Shown: piece by piece, positions 43,089 through 51,729 of the stretch | How positions within the stretch are numbered: position 1 is the stretch's first letter | Layout of the letters: each line of letters opens with the position of its first letter | Position numbers and translations under genes: made by a program | Source of the DNA: Streptomyces parvus | GTDB lineage: Bacteria > Actinomycetota > Actinomycetes > Streptomycetales > Streptomycetaceae | NCBI RefSeq assembly: GCF_032121415.1 | Contig: NZ_CP135079.1 | Coordinates: forward strand, 4,774,001-4,838,000 | Length of the DNA stretch: 64,000 nt | Direction of reading: 5' to 3' | The notes under the pieces: model-generated | Databases searched by the model: none | Seen by the model: only the letters and a program-made list of their open reading frames with translations | What the model was told of the DNA's origin: nothing

Positions 43089-43853
43089 TCAGGGGCGGTA
43101 GATCGTGCCCGGCTGCGGCTCGGCGGGGGCCATCAGCTCGGGGACGGTCACGAAGGTGTAGCCGTCCTTCTGGAGCGCGTCGATGATCCCGGGCACGGCG
43201 GGGACGGTGCCCTTGTAGATGTCGTGCAGCAGGATGACGCCGTCCTTGCCCGCCTGGTCGAGGATCCGCTTCTTGATCAGCGCGGAGTCGTTCGTCGAGT
43301 AGTCCTTGGCCGTGGCGCTCCACAGCACCTGGGAGAGCCCGAGCTCCTTGCTGATGTCCGAGACCGTGTCGTCGGTGCGGCCCTGCGGCGGACGCATCAG
43401 CCGGGGCTTCTTGCCGGTGATCCTCTCGATGGCCACCTGGGTCTTCTCCAGCTCGGCCCGTATCTCGTCCGGCTTCCGGTCGGTCAGCACCTTGTGCGTC
43501 CAGGTGTGGTTGGCCACCTCGTGGCCCTCGTCCTCGATGCGCCGCACCACGTCGGGGTGCTTGACGACGTGGTGCTTGCCGAGCAGGAAGAAGGTGGCGT
43601 GCACCTTCTTCTCCTTGAGGATGTCCAGCAGCCTCGGCGTGTCCTCGCCCGGTCCCGCGTCGAAGGTCAGGGCGATGCACTTGGCCTTGCGGCAGTCGAC
43701 CGGCCCGAACTCGCCCTTGGCGTCGGACGCCGCCTCCCCGCGTGCCGAACCGGGCGCGGTCGTCTCCATCGAGCAGCCGCTCAACGTCAGTGTGAGCACC
43801 GTCACCAGCGCCGCGGTCAACCCCATCGCGGGCAACGGCATCTTTCCATGCAC
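43089..43853 (-). CDS. Polysaccharide deacetylase lipoprotein (CE4)
   Basis: A 254-residue secreted or membrane-anchored deacetylase acting on N-acetylated glycans such as peptidoglycan or chitin. It has a signal peptide with lipobox LTLSGC and a NodB domain with motif 1 LTFDAGPGED (catalytic base Asp, metal Asp), motif 2 HEVANHTWTH (HxxxH zinc ligands), motif 3 RPPQGRT and the late ILLHDIYKGT (catalytic His). GTG 43853 follows GAGGAG. A perfect hairpin sits just before this Shine-Dalgarno. Confidence 0.92.
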   Translation of the reverse strand: MHGKMPLPAMGLTAALVTVLTLTLSGCSMETTAPGSARGEAASDAKGEFGPVDCRKAKCIALTFDAGPGEDTPRLLDILKEKKVHATFFLLGKHHVVKHPDVVRRIEDEGHEVANHTWTHKVLTDRKPDEIRAELEKTQVAIERITGKKPRLMRPPQGRTDDTVSDISKELGLSQVLWSATAKDYSTNDSALIKKRILDQAGKDGVILLHDIYKGTVPAVPGIIDALQKDGYTFVTVPELMAPAEPQPGTIYRP

Positions 43854-43867
43854 GACACATCACTCCT

Positions 43868-43889
43868 CTGTGCGGGAAATCCCGCACAG
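43868..43889 (-). promoter_or_regulatory. 5'-UTR hairpin abutting the deacetylase Shine-Dalgarno
   Basis: Perfect 9-bp arms CTGTGCGGG and CCCGCACAG with a 4-nt loop, ending a few bases before AGGAG of the deacetylase. It could stabilise the mRNA or affect ribosome access. Confidence 0.5.
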
Positions 43890-43909
43890 GCGTGCGGTAC
43901 GGCGATGAC

Positions 43910-43926
43910 TATACACAGCGTGTATA
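43910..43926. promoter_or_regulatory. Palindrome in the deacetylase/MarR divergent region
   Basis: TATACAC-AGC-GTGTATA is a perfect inverted repeat, 57 bp upstream of the deacetylase start and 158 bp upstream of the MarR start. It is a likely operator, perhaps of the MarR protein, or a promoter -10 cluster. Confidence 0.5.
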
Positions 43927-44083
43927 CATCGAGTGCATAGCGAGGTGCGGGGTGGCGGCAGGCTCCGGACCGGGGCCGGCTCGGCGCGGTCGGCGCACGC
44001 CTGCGAAATACTGGCCGAGCTGCGGCGATGATCGGTCCCGGCAGCGGCTTTCATCGGCAGGGAACCGTACGAGGGGTACTGAC

Positions 44084-44566
44084 GTGCGCGGAGACGACAG
44101 CGGGCCGGAGCCGGGCGTGCCCGACGCGGGCGGCGTGGACCATGAATTCCTGGCGCTGGAGCGTGAGCTGGCCGTGTTCCTGCGCCGGGCGCGCGCCAGC
44201 TCGGGCGAGATGGCCCGGGAGGTCCACCCCGAACTGGAGCCCGCCGCCTACGGTCTGCTCGTCCGCCTGGAGGCGGCGGGCCGGCAGCGGGCCACCGAAC
44301 TGGCCGCCTACTTCGGCGTCGGCAAGGCCACCATGAGCCGCCAGCTCCACTCCCTGGAGAACCTCGGGCTGGTGGCCCGCGAACCCGATCCCGCCGACGG
44401 GCGCGCCTGGCTCGTCCACCTCACCGACGACGGCCTGGCCCGGTTCCGCAGCGTCCGGGACGCCCGCCGCGGGCGCTACGTGCGCAAGCTGGCCGACTGG
44501 GACCGGGCCGAAGTCGCCGAGCTGGCCCGGCTCCTGCACCAGCTGAACGCCCGAGCGGAGAGCTGA
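44084..44566 (+). CDS. MarR-family regulator
   Basis: A 160-residue MarR protein with dimerisation helices (HEFLALERELAVFLRRARA) and winged helix (YGLLVRLEAAGRQRATELAAYFGVGKATMSRQLHSLENLGLVAREPDPADGRAWLVHLT). GTG 44084 chosen with GAGGGG upstream; the ORF is open further upstream but that part lacks MarR features. It is divergent from the deacetylase. The ligand is unknown. Confidence 0.88.
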   Translation: MRGDDSGPEPGVPDAGGVDHEFLALERELAVFLRRARASSGEMAREVHPELEPAAYGLLVRLEAAGRQRATELAAYFGVGKATMSRQLHSLENLGLVAREPDPADGRAWLVHLTDDGLARFRSVRDARRGRYVRKLADWDRAEVAELARLLHQLNARAES

Positions 44567-44584
44567 CCGGCTCCGGGCCGCCGG

Positions 44585-45379
44585 TCAGGCCAGCTCCACC
44601 AGGAGCGCGGTCGCGTCGTCGTGCGTCTTGGCCCGCCGCAGCCGTACGCGCCCGGCCGCCGCGTCGGCCTCCTCCAGCTCCCGCACCCGGTCGATCAGCT
44701 CCTGCGGCCCCGCCTTCCGCAGCAGCCCCAGCGTGTCCGCCCAGTCGCCCTCGCCGAACACCTCCGTCCAGCGGGCCGCGCCGTCCGTGAGCGCGGCCAG
44801 CGCCCGGACGTCGGCCGCCGGGACGCTGCCCGTCACCGCGCGCGAGGCCACCGCCGGATCGGCGGCCGCCGTGAAGAAGCCGCCCTCCTTGTTGCGCACC
44901 GTGGCGTCGGCGATCTCGTTCGAGGCCAGCGAGCCCGGCGGCAGCCGCGTCAGCCGGTCGTCCAGGATCGCCCGGACCGCACCGTCGGGGGACTCCAGCA
45001 GCAGGACCGAGTCGGACAGCACCAGGTACTCGATCGCGCGTTCGCCCCAACGCGCCAGGGCCACGGTCGCCTGAGGCGTACGTACGTGAGAAAGGTCACA
45101 GGTGACCCGATGGGCTTCGGCTGTATGGGAGATGGCCCCGGCCAGGATCTCGGCCAGGGTCAGATCGGGGCGGGAACCGGACAGTTCCACCAGTGCACCG
45201 CCCAGCCGCGCGGTGAACCACGGGACCGAGTGCACACAACCGTCGTCCCCCCGCGGCGGGGTCACACCGTCGAGCAGCACCAGCACACCGCCCTGGCCGG
45301 ACGCGGGAAGGGTCCCGGAGACCCAGTCCTCGTTGGGGCGTTCGGGACTGCCGGGAGCGGTGGCGAGTTCGATACGCAT
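44585..45379 (-). CDS. PP2C-like protein phosphatase
   Basis: A 264-residue protein with the spaced acidic residues of PP2C phosphatases: RPNEDWVSG at residue 15, LVLLDGVTPP at 35, ALTDGAARW near 193 and a terminal KTHDDATALLVEL. It lacks membrane or sensory domains. It may reverse Ser/Thr phosphorylation. CAGACT lies 6 nt before ATG 45379 with no Shine-Dalgarno, the leaderless pattern seen elsewhere here. It is convergent with the MarR gene and divergent from the conservon. Confidence 0.8.
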   Translation of the reverse strand: MRIELATAPGSPERPNEDWVSGTLPASGQGGVLVLLDGVTPPRGDDGCVHSVPWFTARLGGALVELSGSRPDLTLAEILAGAISHTAEAHRVTCDLSHVRTPQATVALARWGERAIEYLVLSDSVLLLESPDGAVRAILDDRLTRLPPGSLASNEIADATVRNKEGGFFTAAADPAVASRAVTGSVPAADVRALAALTDGAARWTEVFGEGDWADTLGLLRKAGPQELIDRVRELEEADAAAGRVRLRRAKTHDDATALLVELA

Positions 45380-45716
45380 ACCGTCAGTCTGCACGAGCCC
45401 TTCACCATCCCCGCACGCGGCCGAAAATGGCCCGTACCAGCAGGTCAACGCGGGCGCGCTGGATGGAAGGAGGGGCTCCGGGGAGCGTGCGGGCGGGCAT
45501 CCTGCCAAAGGCGGAGCGGAAGTTCCACCCCGTGGTCCACGCATGGTCAGGGGCCCGGTGGGGGAGACTTGTTCGCCAACTCCAGAGTGATGTTCACTCC
45601 TTCGAGTGGCGGAGCGGTTGATGCGCGCCCCCCTCTCACAAGCGCTGGAATGGTCGGAAGCCGTACCAGGAGCGGGGCGCCCTTCCATGTGACCGTGCGT
45701 CACCTCTGCTTCAAGG
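45380..45716. other. 337-bp divergent promoter region upstream of the conservon
   Basis: Contains two copies of an ACTCC/GAGT motif: ACTCCAGAGT (45579-45588) and CACTC-N4-GAGTG (45595-45608), 110-140 bp before cvnA, possibly operator half-sites. No reliable ORF is present. Confidence 0.4.
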
Positions 45717-48700
45717 GTGGACGAGTCAAGATTGCGAGCACCGGTGCAGAAGAAGCGGCCGCGGAGCAAGGGCACGACGCGCGACGGTTCCGGGGCGACG
45801 CCTCCGGCAGCCGGTGCGGACAAGCGGACCGTGCGGGTGCGCAGTCGCCTGGTCGCCGGGGTCGCGGCCGTCGGCGTCATCGTCGTGGCGGCGGGCACCC
45901 CCGCCGTGCTCGGAGCCTCCGCCGATCTCACCGAGTCCCAGCGGCTGGTCACCCTCGCCGAGCTGAACCAGCAGGCGGTCACCCTCGGGCACTCCCTCGC
46001 CGACGAGCGTGACGCCGTCACCGCGTACATCGCCGCCGGCCGGGCCGAGGGAGGCGACGGCGGCGACGGCGCGAAGAACCGCGCCGCCCGCACCACCCGC
46101 GTCGACCAGCAGATCGACGAGATCCACGACGCGGCCTCCGCGGCCCTGCGCCGCGACCTCTCGACGGTTCCCTCCCTGCGTCGCTCCGCGCTGACCGGCA
46201 AGGGCTCGGCCCTGGAGGCGCACCAGGCGTACTCCGACCTCATCGCCAAGCTGCACGGCATCGCCGCCGAACTGGCGGAGAAGACCCCGCCGCGCGCGGC
46301 CGACGCCACCCGGGCCCCGCTCACCCTCGGCGGCGCCTCCGAACAGGCCTCCGCGACCCGAGGGCTCCTCCTCGCCGCGCTCGCCGTGCCGAGCCCCGAG
46401 CCGACGGCCCCGCAGACCGACCCCGTCACCGGGCTGCCCGTGCAGACCCAGGACGAGGGCGCCACCCGGGCCGACCGGGAACGCGACGAGCTGAGCGCCG
46501 CCGCCCAGCAGGCCCGGGTACGGGAGCTGGCCGCGCTCGCCGACTTCGACCAGGCGGCGGACCCGGAGGCCCGCGACAAGCTCTCCGCCACCGTCACCGG
46601 CTCCCAGGTCAACGACGCCGAGAAGTACCTCACCCGCCTCACCGACCGCCCCGAGCTGTCGGAAGCCGAACGCAAGGTCAGCCCCCGGAAGCTGGATGCG
46701 GCGCTCTCCGCCCGCGTCGACCGGATGCGCAGCGTCGAGTCCGCCCTGACCACCGGCCAGGTCCAGCATTTGGAGGGGCTGCGCGACGACGACGTCACCG
46801 CCCTGGAACTGGCCGTCGCCCTGCTCGGCGGCTGCTTCCTGCTCGCCGTCGGCGTCTCCACCGCCGTCGCCCGCACCCTCACCCAGCCGCTCGCCGTCCT
46901 GCGCATCGGCGCCGCGCGCCTCGCCGAGGACCCTTCGAGCGCCGAACCGGTCCGCTACACCGGCCGCAACGACGAGTTCGCCCAGGTCGTCCGGTCGATG
47001 AACGCCCTGCACGGCCGGCTCGCCACCCTCCACCAGGATCTCGGCGGACGCGTCGAGAGCCTCACCGCCGAACGCTCCGGCCTGATCAAGAGCCGCGAGT
47101 CCCTTGACCGGCAGCGGACCGAACTCCAGGAGCGGACCGCCGAGCTGACCACCCAGCTGGGACAGCTCAGGAACACGGTCCACCACACCTTCGTCAACCT
47201 CTCGCTGCGCACCCTCGGCCTCGTCGAGCGGCAGCTCGGCGTCATCGAGGGACTGGAGGAGCGCGAGCAGGACCCGGAGCGCCTGGCCACCCTCTTCAAG
47301 CTCGACCACATGGCCACGGTCATGCGCCGCCACAGCGAGAACATGCTCGTCCTCGCGGGCGCCGAGCACGGCCACGGCCACGCCGGGCCGATCCCGCTGG
47401 TCGACGTGGCGCGCGCCGCCGTCAGCGAGATCGAGCGGTACGAGCGGGTCACCATCCAGTCCCTGCCGCCGCACGCCCAGATCGCCGGATTCGCCGCCGA
47501 CGACCTCAGCCACCTCCTGGCCGAACTCCTGGAGAACGCCACCTCCTTCTCCCCGCCGGACTCCCACGTCGAACTGTCCGGCTGGCTGCTGGAGAGCGGC
47601 GAGGTGATGCTCTCCGTGTCGGACGAGGGCATCGGCATGTCGACGGTCCGGATGGACGAGCTGAATGCCAGGCTGGCCGACCCGGCCTCGTTCGAGGTCG
47701 GTGAGCAGAATGCCGACGGCGCCGGACTCGGTCTCCAGGTGACGTCGTTGCTGGCCGCCCGGCACGGGGTGCGGGTCCAGCTGCGCGAGCAGAAGGGGAG
47801 TGGAGTGACGGCCGTCGTCGTCCTGCCGCAGGCCCTGCTGCCCAAGACGCTGCCCGCCGCCACACCGCCCGCCGTGCAACTGCCCGGCGACGCGCCCGCG
47901 CTCAACCTCCCGGGCTCGGTGGCGGAGGCCAACTCCAACGCCCTGCCCAGCCGTTCCCCACAGCCGGCCGCGCTGCCCGACCCCGCAGTCCCCGCCGTCG
48001 ACGCGGAGAACGCCCCCGAACAGGCCGCCGACAAGGCCGCCGAGCCCCGCCCCGCCGACGCCGACCCGATGATCGCCGCCGCCGAGCGGGCGATCCGCGA
48101 GAACGCCGACGCCTCCGCGAGCGCCGGATTGGGGAGCGCCCCGGCGGAGCACGCCGACGAGAGCCCGGAAGCCACCGCCGTACCGCCGCAGGAACCGGCA
48201 CAGGACGCCCAGCAGCCGGTCGCGGAAACCGAGGGCGGAGCCGAGACCGACGCGGGTGCCGACGGGGACACCGACGCCGAACCGGAGTCCGAGATCACGC
48301 TGCAGGTCCGGCTGCCGAGGCCGCCCGCGGACCCGGCCGATCCGGCAGCCCCGCCCGCCCCCGCGACCGCCGGCCCCTACGCCATCGGCCCCGACCGCCA
48401 CGAGCGCCCGGCCGAGACCGGGCCCGGCGACCAGGACCCGGACGGGCCCGCGTTCCGTCCCGAGCCCCGAGCCGAGGCTGCCGAGGTCCCGGCCGAGACC
48501 GTCCCCGGCCCCCGCCGCCCCGAGGCCGGCCGTGTCACCGACAAGGGGCTGCCGAAGCGCACCCCCAAGGTCGTCCGGCCCGACTCGGCCCCCGCCCCCG
48601 GGCGCACCGGCAGCCTCGACCGGGACGCGCTGCGCCGCCGGCTCGGCAGCTTCCACCGGGCGGCCGAGGAAGGCCGGCGCGACGTCGAGGCCGAGATCGC

Positions 48701-48848
48701 CGAGACCGGTGGCATCGCCGTCGCCGGGCCCGGAGGCGTACCCCCAGGGCGTACGGGGCACGAGAGCACCACCGCGCACGCCCCGGGCGCCGCACAGGAC
48801 ACACGGAACGAAGAGACGGGGGACACAGTCGAGGAGGCACGCAGTTGA
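45717..48848 (+). CDS. cvnA: Conservon sensor histidine-kinase-like protein (nitrate/nitrite-sensing type)
   Basis: A membrane-bound sensor of about 1,040 residues, first gene of a conservon. Layout: basic N-terminus, TM1 (about 43-62), extracellular nitrate/nitrite-sensing domain (about 65-360; TLAELNQQAVTLGHSLADERDAVTAYIA), TM2 (362-385), HAMP and coiled coil (to 500), then an HATPase domain with N-box LLAELLENATSFSPPDS and G boxes SDEGIGMS and GAGLGLQV. The dimerisation region VHHTFVNLSLRTLGLVERQL is atypical. A 330-residue acidic, Pro/Ala-rich disordered tail follows. The start could be GTG 45717, TTG 45732 or GTG 45744 (MQKKRPRSKG). Confidence 0.9.
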   Translation: MDESRLRAPVQKKRPRSKGTTRDGSGATPPAAGADKRTVRVRSRLVAGVAAVGVIVVAAGTPAVLGASADLTESQRLVTLAELNQQAVTLGHSLADERDAVTAYIAAGRAEGGDGGDGAKNRAARTTRVDQQIDEIHDAASAALRRDLSTVPSLRRSALTGKGSALEAHQAYSDLIAKLHGIAAELAEKTPPRAADATRAPLTLGGASEQASATRGLLLAALAVPSPEPTAPQTDPVTGLPVQTQDEGATRADRERDELSAAAQQARVRELAALADFDQAADPEARDKLSATVTGSQVNDAEKYLTRLTDRPELSEAERKVSPRKLDAALSARVDRMRSVESALTTGQVQHLEGLRDDDVTALELAVALLGGCFLLAVGVSTAVARTLTQPLAVLRIGAARLAEDPSSAEPVRYTGRNDEFAQVVRSMNALHGRLATLHQDLGGRVESLTAERSGLIKSRESLDRQRTELQERTAELTTQLGQLRNTVHHTFVNLSLRTLGLVERQLGVIEGLEEREQDPERLATLFKLDHMATVMRRHSENMLVLAGAEHGHGHAGPIPLVDVARAAVSEIERYERVTIQSLPPHAQIAGFAADDLSHLLAELLENATSFSPPDSHVELSGWLLESGEVMLSVSDEGIGMSTVRMDELNARLADPASFEVGEQNADGAGLGLQVTSLLAARHGVRVQLREQKGSGVTAVVVLPQALLPKTLPAATPPAVQLPGDAPALNLPGSVAEANSNALPSRSPQPAALPDPAVPAVDAENAPEQAADKAAEPRPADADPMIAAAERAIRENADASASAGLGSAPAEHADESPEATAVPPQEPAQDAQQPVAETEGGAETDAGADGDTDAEPESEITLQVRLPRPPADPADPAAPPAPATAGPYAIGPDRHERPAETGPGDQDPDGPAFRPEPRAEAAEVPAETVPGPRRPEAGRVTDKGLPKRTPKVVRPDSAPAPGRTGSLDRDALRRRLGSFHRAAEEGRRDVEAEIAETGGIAVAGPGGVPPGRTGHESTTAHAPGAAQDTRNEETGDTVEEARS

Positions 48849-49324
48849 CTGCGCCCAGCACATTCGGGCTGAGTACCGAGGCCCGGAACCTTCACTGGTT
48901 GCTGAGCAATCTCGTGGAGGAGGTGCCAGGGGTCCACTCGGTCACCGTCGTCTCGTCCGACGGCCTGATGCTGCTCTCCTCCGACCCCGGCCATCACGAG
49001 GCGAAGGCCGCCGGACCGTCGGACGGCCCCAAGGGATCCAGCGCCGACCTGGCCACGATCGTCTCCGGCATCGGCTCGCTGACCGTCGGAGCCGCGAAGC
49101 TGATGGACGGCGGCGGCGTGAAACAGACGATGGTCGCCATGGACGAGGGCAGCGTCTTCGTCATGTCGATCAGCGACGGCTCCCTCCTCGGCGTCCACGC
49201 CACCCCGGACTGCGACATGAGCGTCGTCGCGTACCACATGGCCCTCTTCGTCGGCCGGGCCGGGCACGTCCTCACCCCCGAACTCCGCAGCGAGCTGCGC
49301 AAATCGATGGAGAGCGCCCTGTGA
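48845..49324 (+). CDS. cvnB: Roadblock/LC7 protein of the conservon
   Basis: A 159-residue roadblock/LC7-domain protein (NLHWLLSNLVEEVPGVHSVTVVSSDGLMLLSS; IGSLTVGAAKLMDGGGVKQTMVAMDEGSVFVMSISDGSLLGV) thought to work as a GTPase partner or GAP-like factor for CvnD. TTG 48845 follows GAGGAGG and overlaps the CvnA stop (TTGA). Confidence 0.93.
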   Translation: MTAPSTFGLSTEARNLHWLLSNLVEEVPGVHSVTVVSSDGLMLLSSDPGHHEAKAAGPSDGPKGSSADLATIVSGIGSLTVGAAKLMDGGGVKQTMVAMDEGSVFVMSISDGSLLGVHATPDCDMSVVAYHMALFVGRAGHVLTPELRSELRKSMESAL

Positions 49325-49737
49325 CCACCGCCGCAGCGGAACCCGCCCCCCGGCTCCCCGTCCGCGGGGCCGACAAGCGCCCCGCCCGGGTCCGCCCGTA
49401 CTCCCTCACCGGCGGCCGCACCCGGTTCGGTCACGTCCTGCTGGTCGAGACGTTCGTCGCCGCCCTCGAAGCACCCGAGGAGCGCCGCGAACTCACCAAC
49501 GGCAACCTCGCCTCGCGGGTCATGCCGGAGCTCCAGGCCATCGTCGAGATCTGCCGCCGCATGCGTACGGTCGCTGAGATCTCGGCCCTGTTGAAGATGC
49601 CGCTCGGGGTCGTCCGGGTGCTGCTCAGCGACCTGGCCGACCAAGGAAAGATCCGCGTGTACGGAACCGGTCACGGCACCGGCCAGCCCGACCGCGCACT
49701 GCTCGAAAGGGTGCTCAATGGACTCCGCCGTCTCTGA
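49321..49737 (+). CDS. cvnC: DUF742 protein of the conservon
   Basis: A 138-residue DUF742 protein: RVRPYSLTGGRTRFGHVLLVETFVAA, then a winged-helix-like C-terminal half (LQAIVEICRRMRTVAEISALLKMPLGVVRVLLSDLADQGKIRVY). It starts at GTG 49321, overlapping cvnB by 4 bp. Likely bridges the sensor and GTPase. Confidence 0.93.
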   Translation: MTTAAAEPAPRLPVRGADKRPARVRPYSLTGGRTRFGHVLLVETFVAALEAPEERRELTNGNLASRVMPELQAIVEICRRMRTVAEISALLKMPLGVVRVLLSDLADQGKIRVYGTGHGTGQPDRALLERVLNGLRRL

Positions 49738-50392
49738 GGCGCCGCTCTTCGCCCCGCGCCAGCCGGGCTCCCGGGACGACCGGGCGCCTGGGCCCCAGGA
49801 CCAGGCCGAGGAGTCCCTCCAGGCCTGGCAGCTCGACCACACCCGCGCCCCCACCGCCACCAAGATCGTGGTGGCGGGCGGGTTCGGCGTCGGCAAGACG
49901 ACGTTCGTCGGCTCGGTCTCCGAGATCACACCGCTCCAGACCGAAGCGCTGATGACCCAGGCCAGCGAGGAGACCGACGACCTCTCCGCGACGCCCGACA
50001 AGACCACCACCACCGTGGCGATGGACTTCGGCCGGCTCACGCTGGAGGACGACCTCGTCCTGTACGTCTTCGGTACCCCGGGCCAGCAGCGCTTCTGGTT
50101 CATGTGGGACGACCTCGTGCGCGGGGCGATCGGCGCGGTCGTCCTCGCCGACACCCGGCGTCTGGAGGACTGCTTCCCGGCGCTCGACTACTTCGAGAGC
50201 TGCGGCCTGCCCTACATCGTGGCGGTCAACCACTTCGAGGGGACCCCCGGTTACGAGGCGGAGGACGTCAGGGAGGCCCTGACCGTACCGCCGCAGGTGC
50301 CGATAGTGATCATGGACGCGCGTAACAGGATCACCGTCGTCGAGTCGCTGCTGGCCCTCGTGGGCCATGCTCTCGACGTCACCCCCGCCTGA
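49718..50392 (+). CDS. cvnD: Conservon GTPase
   Basis: A 224-residue Ras-like small GTPase: P-loop VVAGGFGVGKTTFVGS, switch II region FGTPGQQRFWFMWDDL, base-recognition VNHFEG (weak NKxD, seen in this family) and LLALVGHAL. It overlaps cvnC by 20 bp, completing the A-B-C-D order. Acts with CvnB and CvnC as a G-protein-like module at the membrane. Confidence 0.93.
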   Translation: MDSAVSEAPLFAPRQPGSRDDRAPGPQDQAEESLQAWQLDHTRAPTATKIVVAGGFGVGKTTFVGSVSEITPLQTEALMTQASEETDDLSATPDKTTTTVAMDFGRLTLEDDLVLYVFGTPGQQRFWFMWDDLVRGAIGAVVLADTRRLEDCFPALDYFESCGLPYIVAVNHFEGTPGYEAEDVREALTVPPQVPIVIMDARNRITVVESLLALVGHALDVTPA

Positions 50393-50430
50393 CGCCTCGA
50401 ATCAGAAACGACGGAGCACGGAGAGCCGCG

Positions 50431-51666
50431 ATGCGGAAGATACTCATAGTCGGAGCCGGCCAGTCCGGGCTCCAGCTGGCCCTGGGGCTGCAGTCCAGAG
50501 GCTACGAAGTCACCCTGATGTCCAACCGCACCGCCGACGAGATCCGCTCCGGCCGGGTCATGTCGACGCAGTGCATGTTCCACACCGCGCTCCAGCACGA
50601 GCGGGACTACCAGCTGAACTTCTGGGAGTCCCAGGCCCCGAAGATCGAGGGCCTCGGCGTCTCCGTCGCCGCTCCCGACTCCTCCCGCGCCATCGACTGG
50701 GTCGGCAAGCTGGACGGGTACGCCCAGTCCGTCGACCAGCGCGTGAAGATGGCCGGCTGGATGGAGATCTTCGCCCAGCGCGGCGGGCAGCTCGTCATCC
50801 ACGGGGCGGCCGTCTCCGACCTGGACTACTTCTCCCGGACCTACGACCTGGTGATGGTCTCGGCCGGCAAGGGCGAGCTGGTCTCCATGTTCGGCCGGGA
50901 CGCGGCCCGTTCCCCGTTCGACGCCCCGCAGCGCGCGCTGGCCGTGGCCTACGTCCACGGCATGGGCCCGCGCCCGGAGCACCCCGAGTTCGACGCGGTC
51001 CGCTGCAACCTGGTGCCGGGCGTCGGCGAGCTGTTCGTCATGCCGACGCTCACCACCTCCGGCCGCGCCGACATCCTCTTCTGGGAGGGCATCCCGGGCG
51101 GACCGCTCGACGCCTTCCAGGGCATCAAGGACCCCTCCGAGCACCTGGCGAAGACGCTGGAGCTGATGGAGAAGTTCACGCCGTGGGAGTACGCCCGCGC
51201 CACCAAGGTCGAGCTGACCGACGCCAACGGCACCCTCGCCGGCCGCTACGCCCCCACGGTCCGCAAGCCGATCGGGCGGCTGCCCGGCGGCGGCCTGGTC
51301 CTCGGCGTCGCGGACGTCGTCGTGGCCAACGACCCGATCACCGGCCAGGGCTCCAACTCGGCGTCCAAGTGCGCCAACTCCTACCTGGACTCGATCATCG
51401 AGCACGGCGAGAGGGAGTTCGACGCGGCGTGGATGCAGTCCACATTCGACCGCTACTGGGAGACCGCGCAGCACGTCACCAAGTGGACCAACGCGATGCT
51501 CGGCGTCCCGCCGGAGCACGTGCTGAACCTGATCGGCGCCGCCGGCCAGCTCCAGCCGGTCGCGGACCGCTTCGCCAACGGGTTCAACAACCCGGCGGAC
51601 TTCGAGAACTTCTTCTACGAGCCCGAGAAGACGAACGCCTACCTGGCCTCGGTCACCGGGGCCTGA
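50431..51666 (+). CDS. Styrene/indole monooxygenase-like FAD enzyme
   Basis: A 411-residue StyA-type flavin monooxygenase: Rossmann loop ILIVGAGQSGLQLALGLQSRGYEV, RVMSTQCMFHTALQHERDY and a second nucleotide region LVLGVADVVVANDPITGQGSNSASKCANSY. StyA enzymes need FADH2 from a separate reductase (StyB), for which no gene is nearby. It starts 38 bp after cvnD on the same strand, so it is probably the last gene of the conservon operon. Substrate unknown. Confidence 0.87.
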   Translation: MRKILIVGAGQSGLQLALGLQSRGYEVTLMSNRTADEIRSGRVMSTQCMFHTALQHERDYQLNFWESQAPKIEGLGVSVAAPDSSRAIDWVGKLDGYAQSVDQRVKMAGWMEIFAQRGGQLVIHGAAVSDLDYFSRTYDLVMVSAGKGELVSMFGRDAARSPFDAPQRALAVAYVHGMGPRPEHPEFDAVRCNLVPGVGELFVMPTLTTSGRADILFWEGIPGGPLDAFQGIKDPSEHLAKTLELMEKFTPWEYARATKVELTDANGTLAGRYAPTVRKPIGRLPGGGLVLGVADVVVANDPITGQGSNSASKCANSYLDSIIEHGEREFDAAWMQSTFDRYWETAQHVTKWTNAMLGVPPEHVLNLIGAAGQLQPVADRFANGFNNPADFENFFYEPEKTNAYLASVTGA

Positions 51667-51683
51667 GCGCCCCGGTCACCGCT

Positions 51684-51720
51684 TCGGCGGCCGGACCCGC
51701 ACCGCCGGTCCGGCCGCCGA
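51684..51720. terminator. Bidirectional terminator
   Basis: Perfect 14-bp arms TCGGCGGCCGGACC and GGTCCGGCCGCCGA with a 9-nt loop, 17 bp after the monooxygenase stop and 9 bp before the stop of the convergent NlpC/P60 gene. Confidence 0.85.
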
Positions 51721-51729
51721 GGTCCGTCC

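Noticed and set aside
45726..48863. 1,045-residue minus-strand ORF opposite cvnA
   Set aside because: Full overlap with a recognisable sensor kinase in the conservon; low-complexity Gly/Arg shadow.
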